In this document: in pieces, positions 30,501 through 48,670 of the stretch
Layout of the letters: every line of letters starts with the position of its first letter
Position numbering within the stretch: the stretch's first letter is position 1
Assembly: GCA_020746105.1 (NCBI GenBank)
Contig: CM036628.1
Coordinates: 21,657,191 to 21,721,190, forward strand
Source: Trogon surrucura
Lineage: Eukaryota > Chordata > Aves > Trogoniformes > Trogonidae
Length of the DNA: 64,000 nt
Direction of reading: 5' to 3'
The notes under the pieces: generated by a model
Seen by the model: the letters and a program-made list of their open reading frames with translations, nothing else
Told to the model about the DNA's origin: nothing
Database searches by the model: none
Translations under genes and position numbers: made by a program

Positions 30501-33500
30501 GAAACTTTTAAACTAAGATTGATGAGGTTAGTGACATGAGCCTACAGGTGGGTCCAAACCACAAAGGCCTGGAAGGAAGCCTAAGCACGGGCAGCCAGAG
30601 AGGGGACAAGAAGGAAAATAATGGCTCATTTTTGTTCACCCTCTTTGATGTCTGTGTGTAATGAAATAAAGGAAGCTCTTTGCCAAGAACACCAGAAGAT
30701 CCCTATAAAAGCTGAAAGTGAGTTGTCTACTATAGGAAAATATTATCAAATAGGATTTTTTTTTTTCCAAGTCGTTCTTTTAAAGCCACTGTCTGGCCCC
30801 AAGGTCAGGGTTGCAGCTCGGCTCCCCAGAGCCCCGGACAGGGTAAGGTTCTAATATTATTTAGCTGCACAATGCTGCTAACAGCATCCCATCGAGAACG
30901 ACAGCTTGAGGTCTCCAGACAAGCTGTGAGCACACAGAGACCAGTACAGAGGTGAGGGGGTTTTACAGGGGAACAGGGACCTCCTGCTCTGCAGAACCTG
31001 TGAGGAAAGGCCAAGCCAACACCAGGAGGGTCTGTCTCATCAGTAGACACTGAGGCACTGTGATAATGGGACGAAAAACATTCTAATAGCCAGGCATTTG
31101 GTATGGTAGGAAAGAGCAAGACGACGCAATTCATCTCAAAAATTCTAGACTACAAAGAAAATTGAACCGACATTTATACACACACACAAATCACCAGGGT
31201 CATCATCACATTGAAATATCACAAAGCACGTGTTGCTAGGTGCCTTGCTTTAGGAACTGCTGCCTGAAGGCCCAATCAGCTCCAGCAGATTAAAGAAAGG
31301 CAAAATCATGTTCAGTCACAGCAGCGACCAAGTTCATGGCCAAGATCCAAAACAGCAAAAAATATAGACTGAAAAAGTTTTCCAGATATTCTGGGGCAAG
31401 ACTTAAGCAGGGCTTTTTTTTTCTGCTCAAAGGAACAACCACAAGTGAAGCAAAATTATCCCATCAGCTTCCAGCCATAGTGGTGAACCTCAGCGTGGAG
31501 GCCAGCTCTTCTCAGCATAGCAAGAAACCAAAGCACACCTCTAATCCCCAGAAGAGGCCCCTAGAACACATCTGAAACCTGTTCCTGGAGACACGGGGGA
31601 AGGTCCTTGAACTTCTGGTCCCCAGTTATACCTGGACTTTCATGTCACAGTACTCGTCTCTCTCCATATAAAGGGTGTTTCCCCAAAACACCTTTTGGTA
31701 CGTATCATGACAACAAGAGACAGAGGAATCTGGCTTAACATCTATTAAGTTTTCTAAGGTGAGATCATCATTACCTGTCTACTTGAAGCACATGAGACCA
31801 ACTGAGAAAATTGGGGAAGAAACATTAAAAAAAAAAAAAAATCAGAATAAGTTACGTGGAGGCAATGAGCTCACCCTTCTCCAGTGGCTGGGAGAGATGG
31901 TTCTAGCATCTACTGGTAGCAGTGGAGGACAGCAGGGTGCTGAGAAGCCAGAGCCAAAAGAGGCGTAGAGAGAGGGCTCCTGGAAATAAACCCTGGGTAA
32001 TAAGGCGACGAGCTGCAGCTTGTTTGGGGGCAGGGGGACAGCTGAAGGGGATCATCCTCATCTCACCTGGGAGGGCTGTTGTCTGCAATAAGCTTTGATT
32101 TCTTTTCTCACATTACTCAACAGTGTCCACAATCACCTGTGACATTTCCATCGGCCACCAGCATTATGTAACCTAGATGCACATTTATACTTTGAAAAAA
32201 AGTCCAGATTTTTAAAGCAGTAAGCCCTAGTTAGCCATCTCATCCCTCGTCACCCATCCTGATGGTAATGATGCTGCACTTTGCCCAGGCTGTTACACCT
32301 GCTAAATCCCAGGGAGGGTTTCCGCACATTTAGACGACATATAGGGAACCCTCATCAGCATCATCCAACACAGGACAAAAATCCTTTGGGGTGGTCTCTC
32401 CCCAGAAGTTCTCTTTAACTCTGGAGATTGTTGGAGAGAGGTGAAGAGGAACAATTCTGGGATTTGGAATAAGTTGTTCCTTTTTGCTTGGAGCCCTGAA
32501 GCACCTCTCCAATCGCAGCCTGTGTAAGTGGCTGTTAGTAACCTCTTTCGGCTGATATTTTCCTGAATTTATCAATTTTTAACTTTTTGATGATCTTCCT
32601 GAATAAGTACAAACATTGTAAATTATATAACCCTTGGAAAGCCGGAGCTGGCAATGTGCGATAAAGTAGCTGTCAGGAGTGTCATTCTGACTCAAGATGA
32701 CGGCAGGTTCAAAGCATTTTTAATAATTCTTCAAATTGTTATTTCTATCTAAAAGAAAAAAAAGAACACGCTAAAAAAAGAAGAAGAAACACAAAATAGG
32801 AATTCTGTGGTTTGCTTTTACAACAGACTTCGCTGAAAGCTTTGTAGCTTTTAACACAAAACGAAATGATGAAAGATTTTCGCCCCCTGTGTTTGTGCAA
32901 CAAGAAGGGAGCACTCGCCCAAAAGATTGGCAGAAAGACCTGATGCCACATCTGGGAGCTCTTTAAACCTCCTGGAGGCACACAGACTGCGGTAAAGTGC
33001 AGGCTACAACTCTTAGTCCAGCAGTACCGACCAGGCAATGTTCTGCGAGGCTGGGCTCACGGCCGATGCGCTCTAGGTCTCGCTCTCAGGTGGCCAAAGG
33101 CAGAGGTGGCACCTGGTGAGCGGGAGGGCTGCCCGGGTGCTGGGGCACTTTGTCCCGTCGGGCTGATCTGCCACACGGCTGGCTCGGTGTGTCCCCAGAA
33201 AACCCTGCTGACCTGTCTTTAGCCATGGCTGCAGCAAAGGCTCTGTTAACACAGCCACACAGCCAAGGAAATGTTTTGTTCTTTGCCTGAAAGCTGTGGA
33301 AACAAGTAATCCTTTGGTTATTTATTTGTGGTCCAATTCTGAATCCTTTCTGCACTCCAAGGCGTGCTCTATCCCCCCCACGGGGCTTTTGTATTAAGGT
33401 GGGACCTCCTGGGAGTGGGGGGCTGAATCTGCCCGTGGTGACTAAACACAGCCAGAGCTTTAGGTGGAAGAAAGAGAAGAAAGAGAAGCTGATGGCAAGT

Positions 33501-35119
33501 AATAGCAGTGTTCAGTCAAAGGATTCACACAAGTTCTACAAATATGAAGCAATCGCAGCATGAAAGGTGGGCAGGTGTCAGTGAGGTGTGGGTGCTCACG
33601 CTTTCTTCCCCCACTAAACCGCAGCAGGCAGCAAGCTCTAGCACCCGCGCTTTCCCGCAGTGAGCAGGAGCCAGGCAGAGCAGCCATATTCTCTTCTGCC
33701 AGCTGATGGAAACAAACGCCGAGTCCGTTGTGCTTCCCATGCAAAAAATACCAAGTGATTCTGAGACTAATGTAAAGGGCTCAGGAGAGGGGCAGACGAA
33801 AGGCAGGATGCCCCCTCACGAGAAGAAATAGGGAAAAAAAAGATGGCACGCTCATCAACCCAGCCTTCAGAGCAGCCACAAAACTCTGGCAGATGAGTTA
33901 ATGATGGTGAAATATCCGTGGGATTCATCTGTTTGTTTCAACTTCCCAAGAGCAAGTGTTTTCCAACACTTTTGTGTATATTTAGGTGCAATATTGTTAC
34001 AAACTAATCACAGGCTGAAAAGGAGAGACATGGTGTCTGAGGATGAAAACTGATACCGTCAACGCTTGGTTTGACTTCATCGGAAGTTTGTCACTTTCCT
34101 TGTCTTTTTCTTAAGGAGACTGAAGTATTAAGTTCAGTGTATTGGTGGTATTTGGCTACTCCCTGCCTTGGCTGACCGCTGCAATTCAGTTGTCAAGACC
34201 TATTTTTAGTTGTATGAATAACGAAGAGCTTTTGGAGCGGATCCTGCGATGTCCTGAGGCTCCACAAGAATGTGGCAGTGGCGCTCAGCGGCACTCTCTT
34301 GCAAGTGCTTTATTTGTTCATTTGGTTGGGGCCTTTCTAACCCAGTCTTTGTAGTGAGTCACATTTCCTCTGCCCACGCCTTCTTTCTGAAAACTATGAC
34401 AACAGTGAGGTACTCTTCAGCTAACTTAGTATTCAGCACAGGGCCAGGAAGTTCAGCTTTTCTACAGTTTGTTTTCCAGGGCAGCGAGCACAAGAGCCTC
34501 TGCCGAGCCCCCCCCGCCGGGCTGGCTGAGCCCCTTCTGCCAGGGAAGTGCTCCAAGCACCATCACTCGCCTTCCCCTGCCCATCTGCGCCTCACTTCTG
34601 GGAACCGGAGGCTCACTGGAGTCATCCAGCTGGGCTGCATTAGGAACTCGAGGTCAGGCCACCTTATCTCACTTATTTTAAAGTGTTCTTTTAACTTAGA
34701 CACGGAACTCCTCAGATGTACAGTGTGTCTGAGGCCTGGGAGACCTCTGCCAAGGCAGCAGGCAGAGCTCCAGGATCGCAGCACTGGCATTAGCAACGAG
34801 CTATTTAAACGGAGGTACATCCCTGATAAAAGGATGGTTGTCTGGCTCATCAGGACCTTGGGTTTCCGGAATTGCAGGTGAACTTCCAAGGACGTGCATG
34901 CACACGCACAATTAATCTTTTACCCTGTATCAATAATCTCATCTACTGCAGGTGACTACACCCTCCAAACAGGTGCCTGAGTTCGCATTGTATTTCCCAA
35001 GTCTCAGATTATATCTCAGTAAAACTTTTCAAATTCTCTTCACTCGCACTGCTACAGCACTACTGAAACCCAGCAGGCTGAGGGCTGCGTGTAAGACAGC
35101 CTTCATCCTGCCTCCCACT

Positions 35120-35560
35120 GCCAAGGCACCTTGAAGATCAATGAGGTGCCCGTCTCGGGTCGCGATTTGGAGGACGGGCTTGCCTCCAGCCCCCGACATC
35201 CCTTGCTGGTCATTTCTGCTCTGTACCGGACACTGCTTCCAGGTGGGGGGAGCCCCAGGTCAACCCCTTGAGCATCTCGCTGGTCCCGCCATCTGCTGCC
35301 GAGCAGAAGACGTCCCGACGCTTGACCCTTACTTTGACTTCTGCTGGTTTCCACGGCTGTGGCTCCCCTCAGCAGCCCCCCCCCTCCCGCACGCGGTCCC
35401 GGGGTCCCTCACACGGCGCGGGGCGACACGCGGTCCCGCAGCCCCCCCTGGCGGCTCCCCCGGGGAGGGGCGGGGCGGGCCACGGGGGACATCGGGAAGG
35501 CAGCAGGTGACAGTGGGGTGGCAGCGGGTGACATCGGGATTATTCTGCACCCGCAAACCG
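35120..35560. other. GC-rich, CpG-rich block without an assigned gene
   Basis: A local jump in G+C and CpG content, strongest at about 35380-35510, stands out in the otherwise AT-leaning spacer. It contains a GC box (GGGGCGGGGCGGG, 35466-35478) and three imperfect copies of a unit of about 20 bp (GGTGACATCGGG-like) at 35484-35545. It could be the promoter of an unannotated transcript or an upstream promoter for GPR83L. No coding exon is evident on either side. Confidence 0.45.
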
Positions 35561-36868
35561 AATACAATCTTTGGACCAAGTCGATAAGTAGCACAACATT
35601 TGTCTGAAGTGAGGATAAGGGAGAAAGAAGAAAGCAGCTTGTTTCTATCTCAGCATGCTACAGAGAAACTTGATCAATGCTGTTCTTCAGTGGGAGTGCT
35701 CCAGTACACGTACAAGAGTATTACTGGGAACAGCCTGAAACTCTCACTCTCTTTAAAGATGCTGGCTCTTGTGTGGCTCGGCAGCTCTGACTCAGAACAC
35801 ATCATTAATTATTAGTACCTCAGCTCTGGGTTTCATGGAAGCTCTTTCGTAAATAAGACCTGCTATACCTTCAGGCTTATTTGATCCAAAACTTCCTTTG
35901 GGAAGCGGGGTGCTAAGCGAGCCTTGAACCAGCAAGGTAAAACCTATACGAGTCACTTCCAAGTTACTGCAGGACGGTCGGTAACAGTTGCATTGGCAGA
36001 GACCGGGACAATAAACTTTTCTCACTTAAAGTCTGTTCCGTACCTTCTTGACATATTCTGGAATAAAGCAAAGCGCAAGAGAAATAAACCACCGGGTTTT
36101 AGCCAGTGAGCAGAGGTGTCAGCTGGAACAGTGGGGTGCAGCTGTAGAACTACAGAAAATGAGCAGTGCTGGTAAAGCTGATCTTGTAAAGAATCACAAG
36201 ACCGCCAGTAACGCTGGGACCTCGGTGGGTCCAGCTGAAAACTAGACCCTGATCTTCCAGGCCTTCAGATTTACCCTGGGGGAGACATGAGACATGACGT
36301 GTTGTGTGTCACCCCCGAGGTCCTCAGACTCTCCAACGGGCTGCCAGCAGCTCCGTTCCCTCCGGGCTCCCCATCCAGCCTCCCCTTGTGCTCTCGGAGA
36401 CTTTCACATCACCCCATGCGATGGCACAGCCAGGAGCAGCACTTCGCCACCAGACAGCCTGTGCGGCTTTAGGCGATCGATGGGACAGCTTTACGTCACA
36501 TTTCTAGGAGATGCGTGTCAATACAAATCCCATTTACCCTTGATCACTTCTTGTCAGGAGAGTACTGAAAATGAAAATGAATTAAGGACAGTTTAAGGGT
36601 CAGTGCAGATGCCACAGATGAAGATTTTTCACTGAATAAAGCTGAGAATTTTGTCCTCCTAGGAAAAAAAGAATGACTTCTCATGTTGGCCTGTAAAGTA
36701 TTGACCTTACTGGACACCAGTCTCCATGCAAAAAATGGAATCCTGTTAACGCCTTACTTGTAAAGAAAAAATTGTCATCAAGGAGCAATTCTTGAATCTG
36801 AGTCAGTGATGAAAATCCTTAAAAAATGACCAAGTCTAAAGTAGAAGTAAAGTTGCTATTAGTTTTAC

Positions 36869-36902
36869 TAGCTTAATAATTACACAGTTAGCTAATAATT
36901 AC
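36869..36902. repeat. Direct repeat of an AT-rich homeodomain-like motif
   Basis: TAGCTTAATAATTAC (36869-36883) recurs as TAGCTAATAATTAC (36889-36902), about two helical turns apart. TAAT cores suggest homeodomain or POU binding; function is inferred. Confidence 0.7.
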
Positions 36903-37796
36903 TTCACTGACAAGCCTATCTCCTGCATGGTTAGCACAGGATTATTTAGTAATAGCAACAATCCTAAACTGAATTTAAATTTAGGTTACTGGTCTGACAT
37001 GTTTGCAGTAGTGTGTTTGGGAGGTAGAAGTAGGGCTCTCTGGATCAGGCATACTGCTTTCTTCAGTAGGCATGAAGCTAGAAATTGATGCAACAACCTC
37101 AGTAGTGGTGCTACCTGTCTGAGACCTTGCCACCACACGTCCATCTTTGTCCAAAGAGACCAAGTTTTGCACGACCGCACCGCACACGTTGCTGGTTCCT
37201 TTCAAACCAGTAGGTGTTCCTTCACCAGTTTTGCAGAGGTGCAGGAGCCTCAGCGTCGTGCAGTTCCTGCCATACATTCTTGGTGGCAGGTGAGGAGTGA
37301 GAAGGTGCCCAGCGAGGGGAAGGCAACCCGTGAGGCGGCCGCAGACCCCGGCAGGAGCACATTGGAGAAGGGCGCAAGAAATCAGGCTGTGCTTCCACTC
37401 ATGGAAGTCCTCACTGGAGAATAAAAATTAAATTTGAAATAGATGTCCTTGTGCTCCCTCCTGGACAGAGGCACTCAAATGAAGTGCTGCCAAGACCAGC
37501 TCTTCCCTGTGTGGAGCTGCAGTGAAACGCCTGGGGATGAAACAGCATTCATAGTTGGCACACGTCCAAGGCTGACTCCTCATGTGGATGATCACAGCCC
37601 TGCTTTTTGCAGAGGGCTTCTCATGCTGGAAGACGTCACGACCCACACAGACATAAGTTCTGGTCCTGGTTCTGAGACTGCCAGGAACAACAGTTTATGC
37701 TTTCTTGGTAATCCTTCTGTAAGAGGGAATGTCTCCCTTTCAAAACATAAATGTTATGCAAAACCCACAGGAGAGAGAGGGTCCTAGACCAGATAT

Positions 37797-37802
37797 TTTA
37801 TT
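37797..37802 (-). terminator. Candidate polyA signal for GPR83L
   Basis: TTTATT on the plus strand is AATAAA on the minus strand, about 1.85 kb beyond the GPR83L stop. No nearer AATAAA or ATTAAA was noticed, so either the 3' UTR is long or a variant hexamer is used. Confidence 0.2.
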
Positions 37803-39454
37803 GGGCTGTTATCAGCCCCCCCCCAAATGTTGATGAATCAGATCTTTCTGTGTTGCAACCACACAGAAATTTTAACAGAGCTCATATTAAAGCAAGAGCA
37901 TCCAGAAGAAGGGTGCACATAACGATGGCAGGGTTTGCCAGACTTTTACAAAGACATATATGTTTGACAGTCACCTGAAGGAAATAATATTTTTTAGTCA
38001 GCTCAGCTTTGCCAGCCTGCAGATTCTTACTGGAGAGAGCGCTGCTTGTGTAGGGATTAGCACAGGATGCATGTTGCGAAACGAAGGTCAGTTTTCATCC
38101 CAGAGCAAACCATCCCTTGGCGAGGGACGTCTCCACACGCCTGTGGCCGGGCTGTGGCCGTGACCTTGGTGTGCATCAAGGTCCCTCTGTGCAAAGGCTG
38201 AAGGAAGCCAGACCCAGCTTGCCATCCTGCTAAAGAGATGAGTAACAAGAACAGACTCCTTTTGTTTCATTTGTTCCAGAGTAACGAGTTCTGGCAGTTC
38301 TCTGAGAGTGCATTGGGATATATATGCAACTGTATTATCTAATTTCGTTGAATATTTCCAATGTAAAAAGAACATTTGAGTGAGAAGATGTTTCATTACC
38401 CATCTTAACAATGTTGTATTTGGGTTTTGGTTTGTTCGTTTTTTTTTAACACGAGACATCTTGTTTATAGAAACCCTCCAGACAGTTACATTACGGAAAT
38501 GTCATTTGCAGTGGTACAAATTCCAAGTTTTGCCAGACAGTAAAAACCCCAACTTCATAGTAAAGTCAGATTTGTGCTGTTATTTCCTCAGACACTGCCT
38601 CCACTGTGCCAGCTCCTGTAAGATCTCCACTTACGCTTCCATATCAGTGTAAAGAAAAAGGCCCACACAGTAAAGCTCGCAGGAGAAAGTCCGTTAAACA
38701 CATTTCTTGCAACTGAATCAGAGAAGAGACCCAAGTCTCGGGTGCTTGCTCTCTGAAAAGATCTTTCTTGTTCAGGTTCCTCCCCTGGCACACCCATCTG
38801 CAGGGTGACTCCTGCGGCCAAGCGGTCGCCGCTCCTGTGGGGCAGCATCCCCTTGCCCCCGGCCGGTGTGCCTCCGTCCTCTCCTCCTCCCACCACCAGC
38901 TCAGGAAGAAGCAGCATCTGAGTTACTCTTGCTCTTTCCCCAGGTCCAGTTTGTCATTTAGATGCAAATACTTTCTCAGGTCACACATCAACGTCTTTGT
39001 ACCCATCAAATCATCTTGATTTCCACATTTAAGTAGTCTTTCACGCAGGTTTCCAACTGTAGCAAGCCGGCAGTCTTCAGTGGAGATGCCAGGCTGTACA
39101 AATGTGGTTAGCATTATTTTACATGGGAAGGATGAAACTCATTTTCCTCTCACTCTTTTGAGGCTAAATCCTTTACAATCAGGAAGGCCGAGCCAGCATT
39201 GAACGAATGTAAATAAGAAACTGATTATTCTTTCCAAGGAAGAGAAAAACACAACCTTGGTGAATTTACCTGTGCAAATGCTTCAGCCAGCCATCTGCTC
39301 TAAAACAGCGTGCGTCAGCGGCGAGCGTACCCTCAGCGTAGGCTCCCTTTTGTAGATTAAGTTACAAAAGGTTTTGTGTGCTGTTAAGCAATTCTCTTAA
39401 CTTTTGCTGGCTGTTCCAATTACACTCAACATCCCTCTTTCTGAAGCCCACACG

Positions 39455-39600
39455 TGGGCAGTCCATCCCCGGAGATTTTTGAAAACCTGACTGGACAAGA
39501 TCCTGAAGAGCCTGCTCAGACGTTGAAGTTGGCTTCCTTGGGGCAAGAAGTTGGACTAGATGGTCTCCAGCAGCCCTTTGCAACTCAAGTTTTCTCGTGG
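39455..39600 (+). mobile_element. CR1 LINE 3' end beside the GPR83L stop codon
   Basis: The words 'ggagatttttgaaaacctga', 'ctggacaagatcctgaagag' and 'gttggactagatggtctcca' match a CR1 tail of the type with a 'tggagatattcaaaacc' lead. It ends about 50 bp from the GPR83L stop and lies antisense to that gene, so it should be part of the 3' UTR. The terminal 'ttctatgattc' repeat is lost or degraded. Confidence 0.8.
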
Positions 39601-39648
39601 TCCTGCAATTACAACATGATGGTACCTGGGTTTAGGGTGATGAAGGGT

Positions 39649-44715
<5,067 letters not shown>

Positions 44716-47700
44716 TCAGGAAGCAAAGCCCCAGCGCTGCCCAGGTCCCACGCAGGCTGCACGCTCCTCTCTGCTCTCCTTCCCGGCAGCTCAGGTGCTG
44801 AAGCCGGTGGCTGCAGGAGGCAACACACACATTCGCATTTTAAAAAAATCTGCCCCGTGGTTGCAAACGACGTAAGAGAGTTGATGAATGTGTCGTTCTT
44901 CCGGCACTGATTACATTTGAACGTTGCTCCAGGGGCTCCCCAGCTGCTGGCCTTTTCCAGTCCCATATACCTACATAGCAGAGCTGATCTGGACGCTGAA
45001 ATATCAGAGATCTCCACACACTTTCTCTCTGTACCTAGGAAGAAATCCTAGTGAATATTTCCTCTGGGAAGCTGTTCTGCTGCTCTGTCGCAACTTCTCC
45101 TTGGAAATGTGCTTTATTGGTTGTACACATAGTCCTTCATCTGTCGGGTCTCTGTTTCCCAGGAGTTTTCAGAGCTCACCAGAATAAAAAAAGCAAGGGC
45201 TGCCTTTCCCTTTCCTCACCACCCTCAAAGTATCTCCGAGCTCCACACTGAAGCAGCTTTGCCGAGAGGCTGAGTGGTCCCTGCTTTCCCCGAGCTATGC
45301 ACAGCCTGCCGATGACACACCGCGTGGGGAGTAGCCAATGGCAGATCTCTTCCTCGCTTACTCTGAGGTGTAATTGCAACCCCACGTAGATGATGGGAGA
45401 GTCTGACACGTGCAGATCTAGCAGAGCAGCAAAATACAGTGAGAGTGGATGTGCCCTGATCATGCCCCTCTCCTCCTCCTCCTCCACTCTGGGCACCCAG
45501 CACAACTGCTATATGGGTGAAGCATCTTTCCTAACCAGCAGCATCTTTCCTTCTCTCCATTCCAGAGTTTTAGCATACAGAGAACACCTGAGGATTTCTG
45601 CCTCCAGACAGCCCCTAGCTTTGTGTGCCCTTCTCGCTTTCCTGGGGCACCGAGCACAGTGGAAAAAGCAAAACACGACCTGTAAGTGAGAAGGGAAGAT
45701 TCAGGGTGCTGCCAGGTGTCCAGGCTGACTCCTGTGCATGGAGCCAGGAGCGGGGGCAGAGCAGGACCACCATGGGTGCAAATCCCTTCTCCTTCCCTTC
45801 CCTTGCAGTCAGTCACCTGCCGTGCAGCCTCCAGCTCCACGCTCGGGAACTCAGATGCAGGGAGCCTCTCCGTGCTGCCGGGCCCCACGCCCGGGGAGAA
45901 GCAGATTTCCGTGTTCACCGTGCATTATAACTTTACGTTTGGGCTGGCTCCTCCAAGTCAAATGGGGAAAGAAATGGACAAATGTATTTTTTCAAACACA
46001 TCCATTTGACTTACGCATAGTCAACCTTTGCATCTGTAGAAGATTTTTTTTGCTTTCTCACTGTCCTGGTTGGAACCAGTAGACAGCCCAGCCCTAACCC
46101 TCAACACTCACTTTGACACTACTTGGGTCAAAAATTTATGGAACTTTCCATGTTCATGTTATTATTTGGCATTTTTTGGTTTTGGTGCTTTTCTGTGTCA
46201 AAAAGCAATGTTAAACTCCTGAAATTTCGGTTGAGATGAAGATTCATTTTCTGAAAAGGTCTAAGGTAGACTGAGTGCTGATGAGGCCAATGAAACCAGA
46301 GCCGTACTATAAAAATTCGGGTCCTTGTTTGGTCAGTCATCTAGCAAATCTAAACACCAAAGAATCAAAGCACTTTTTTTTTTTTTAATATACATACACT
46401 TAACCAGAGTTTGACAGGCAAGAAAAGGTCTGAACTCAGTCAAAATTTGCCAACACTGTCCCAGACACTTGCCGCCCGCCCCACGCTGCCTGCAGAGCTA
46501 ACCCGACCTGGTCCCTGGCCCCGGCTCCGTAAACCCACCTGGGACTCCACGTGCACATTTCTGAAAGAGCTTCACCCGGCTCAGGAACATCCAAACACCG
46601 GGTTTCGCGCCCCCGCACAGGCCGTCGCTGCGGGGCGCTTTGACTGCTCTTGCTCCTCGCCCTCCTGCCCAGCGCGGCCTCTCGTGACGCGGCACGACGT
46701 GATGTTCCAGAGAGAAGCAGGGGCAGCGGCGTGGCTGAGTCACTGGATTTGGTGGGTTCGTGGTATCTTCCCAGAACCTGCCTGCGGGGACTTTTTCCTG
46801 CCTGACAAAGGTAAGTCAGATAATTCTGTAGTCATTCTCATTGGACAGTACTTAAAAGTGTCCAGGGTCGAGGCTGCTCACTCTTGCACCTTAATTTAAG
46901 CTAGTTTTAAATAAATGGCTTCTAAAGACATGATTCATCTTCATTACTGGGCAGTGCTTAACAATAAGCCAAATCATCACAGTAATGGAGTCTGTCTCCC
47001 CAGGCCACATTACTACAGCCTTAGGGGGTTTATGTATTAAAATGATTGTCCCTGTCTGCTCCCATGAAGATGGAAAGAAAATGCTTTTATTACTGAAGTA
47101 TTAAGCCTGCAAAGCCAAATAAAACTGCCCCTACAGGTCGCTCACAGATTATCATATTTCATATTTATGAGATATGTAAAGACCTCATAAGGGGGCAGAA
47201 GAGAAATACTGAGAATAACTGCCCATTGCACTAAACATTTTCCTAAGGTAAAAGTTCCCATCATGTTCCAAATGTGCACTTTTCAGCTTCTGGCCCACGT
47301 CTCCATCCGTCTTTCCCCAAGCTCCGTCGCTGGTGCCGAGCACAGGTACCCCCATGCTGGCGGGGAAAGGTCCCAAGAGCTGCTTGAGAAAAAATTGCTG
47401 CTGCAAAGCTGCTCCTGCTTTTGAGCCGCTTCTCCTTTAGAAGGTGCAAGACGCACCCAGAGAGCAAGCCCAGAGGAGCCAGCCAAGTCCCTCTGGGCCA
47501 GGGCCCTTCTGGGGAAATAATGAGACTTTCGGCTTGAAAAAAGAAAATACCTCTGGCTTCGTCACTCAGAGCAGAAAGCAACCAGAGTAGATGAGAAGTT
47601 TTAGTGCGTGAGCCTTGTCCAGAGCAAGAAAATTCAACAACTAAAATTCCCCAGTCTGAACGAGGAACAATTTATTCAATGTGCCTGTTGCATCGGGCAG

Positions 47701-48579
47701 GTTTTTTGAAAAATTCCCGTTCCCTAGAGAAGCAAGTGGTTTGCACTTTTCTATTTTAAATACGAGTTTGATAAACAGCAGAAACATTGAGAGCTATATC
47801 TTAAGCCCTGGATGTTTAGCTTTCACTCAGAAGGTGTTATAAATAAGAGCTTGCACAGCCCTTGAACACTGTGAACTTTCTTTGGTTTTTTTTTTTTTGC
47901 ATCTGCTTTAATGCACTGAGGACGTGCACTCCTCTTCATTTGCAATGACTAGTGCTGCTTTTGCTGTTGGAGAACGTCACAACGCAACTGTCAGAAAACA
48001 GGCAAACCTACTCCAGACGATCACCTTGGGCTGAAAGAGGATTCTGCCGTCACGACCAACAAGCCGAGCGTTACGTCCTTGCTCACGCCCTGGACGCGCT
48101 GGGGCTGAGCTCCCAGAAAGGCTGGGGCACTCCTCTCGTGCTCACCTGCACCCGCTCTCCTCTTGTCAAGAACTGCCTCAGACAAAGCTCTGAACACTCC
48201 CGGTTGTGTGCAGGGGCCAGCTTCAGCAGCGTCCACCCCTCCCTTCTGCGAAGAGGCAGCACGGGTAGACGCAGATACGTGGAGATGCTCAGCCGAGAAG
48301 GGACGGGGTGGAGCACAGCCTGGGTAGTCGCACTAAAGCAGTAATTATTTTCAGGTGCTCCCTGAAGCACTGCGCTTTCTGTTCAGGGGAACAAATTGCC
48401 TGAGGTAAACAGACACTGCACAGTTCCCATGTTTTAGCTTTTTTTTTTTTTTCCCTTCAAAAAATTACTCCTCATGGGGAAAAATGTGAAAGAACGGTGC
48501 TTGGCAGAGACTGTCTCTCTGCCAAGGCATTTAATGAAATGCCCCTGAAACACTATTTGAACTTTTCTTGTCCCAGCTG

Positions 48580-48670
48580 TCAACGGGAGGCAGCGCAATA
48601 CAGTTCCCGTTTTGCAGATAGGGAAGGGACAGAAGGTTAGAGGACCTACCCAGGACACTGGTGCCCAAGT
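48580..48670 (+). mobile_element. Possible ancient MIR SINE
   Basis: 'cagttcccgttttgcagata', 'gggaagggacagaagg' and 'gaggacctacccaggacact' follow the order of the MIR core. It is degenerate and recognised by pattern only. Confidence 0.3.

Larger units (their letters stand above)
14337..35119. other. Gene-poor region between the two receptors (left part)
   Basis: I find no exon of a known gene in either strand. The longest open frame (plus strand, 16123-16743, 206 codons) has no recognisable motif and is near what chance gives in a window this size. Visible content is simple repeats: A18 at about 15063-15080, T-rich 18325-18353, (CCAA)n at 18690-18704, a TG/TA-rich tract at 29672-29708 and A-runs near 27757 and 31827. 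A 13-bp homeodomain palindrome repeat (21947-21969), a 12-bp tandem repeat (27521-27544) and a possible MIR are listed separately. A direct-repeat-0 nuclear receptor half-site pair (AGGTCATGGTCA, minus strand) lies at 23024-23035. Confidence 0.5.
35561..39454. other. Spacer and probable 3' flank of GPR83L
   Basis: No coding exon was recognised. The part near 39.4-39.6 kb should be GPR83L 3' UTR. A pair of TAGCT(T)AATAATTAC repeats lies at 36869-36902, and the first AATAAA on the minus strand that I noticed is at 37797-37802. The rest looks like unique non-coding DNA with short A or T runs. Confidence 0.45.
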
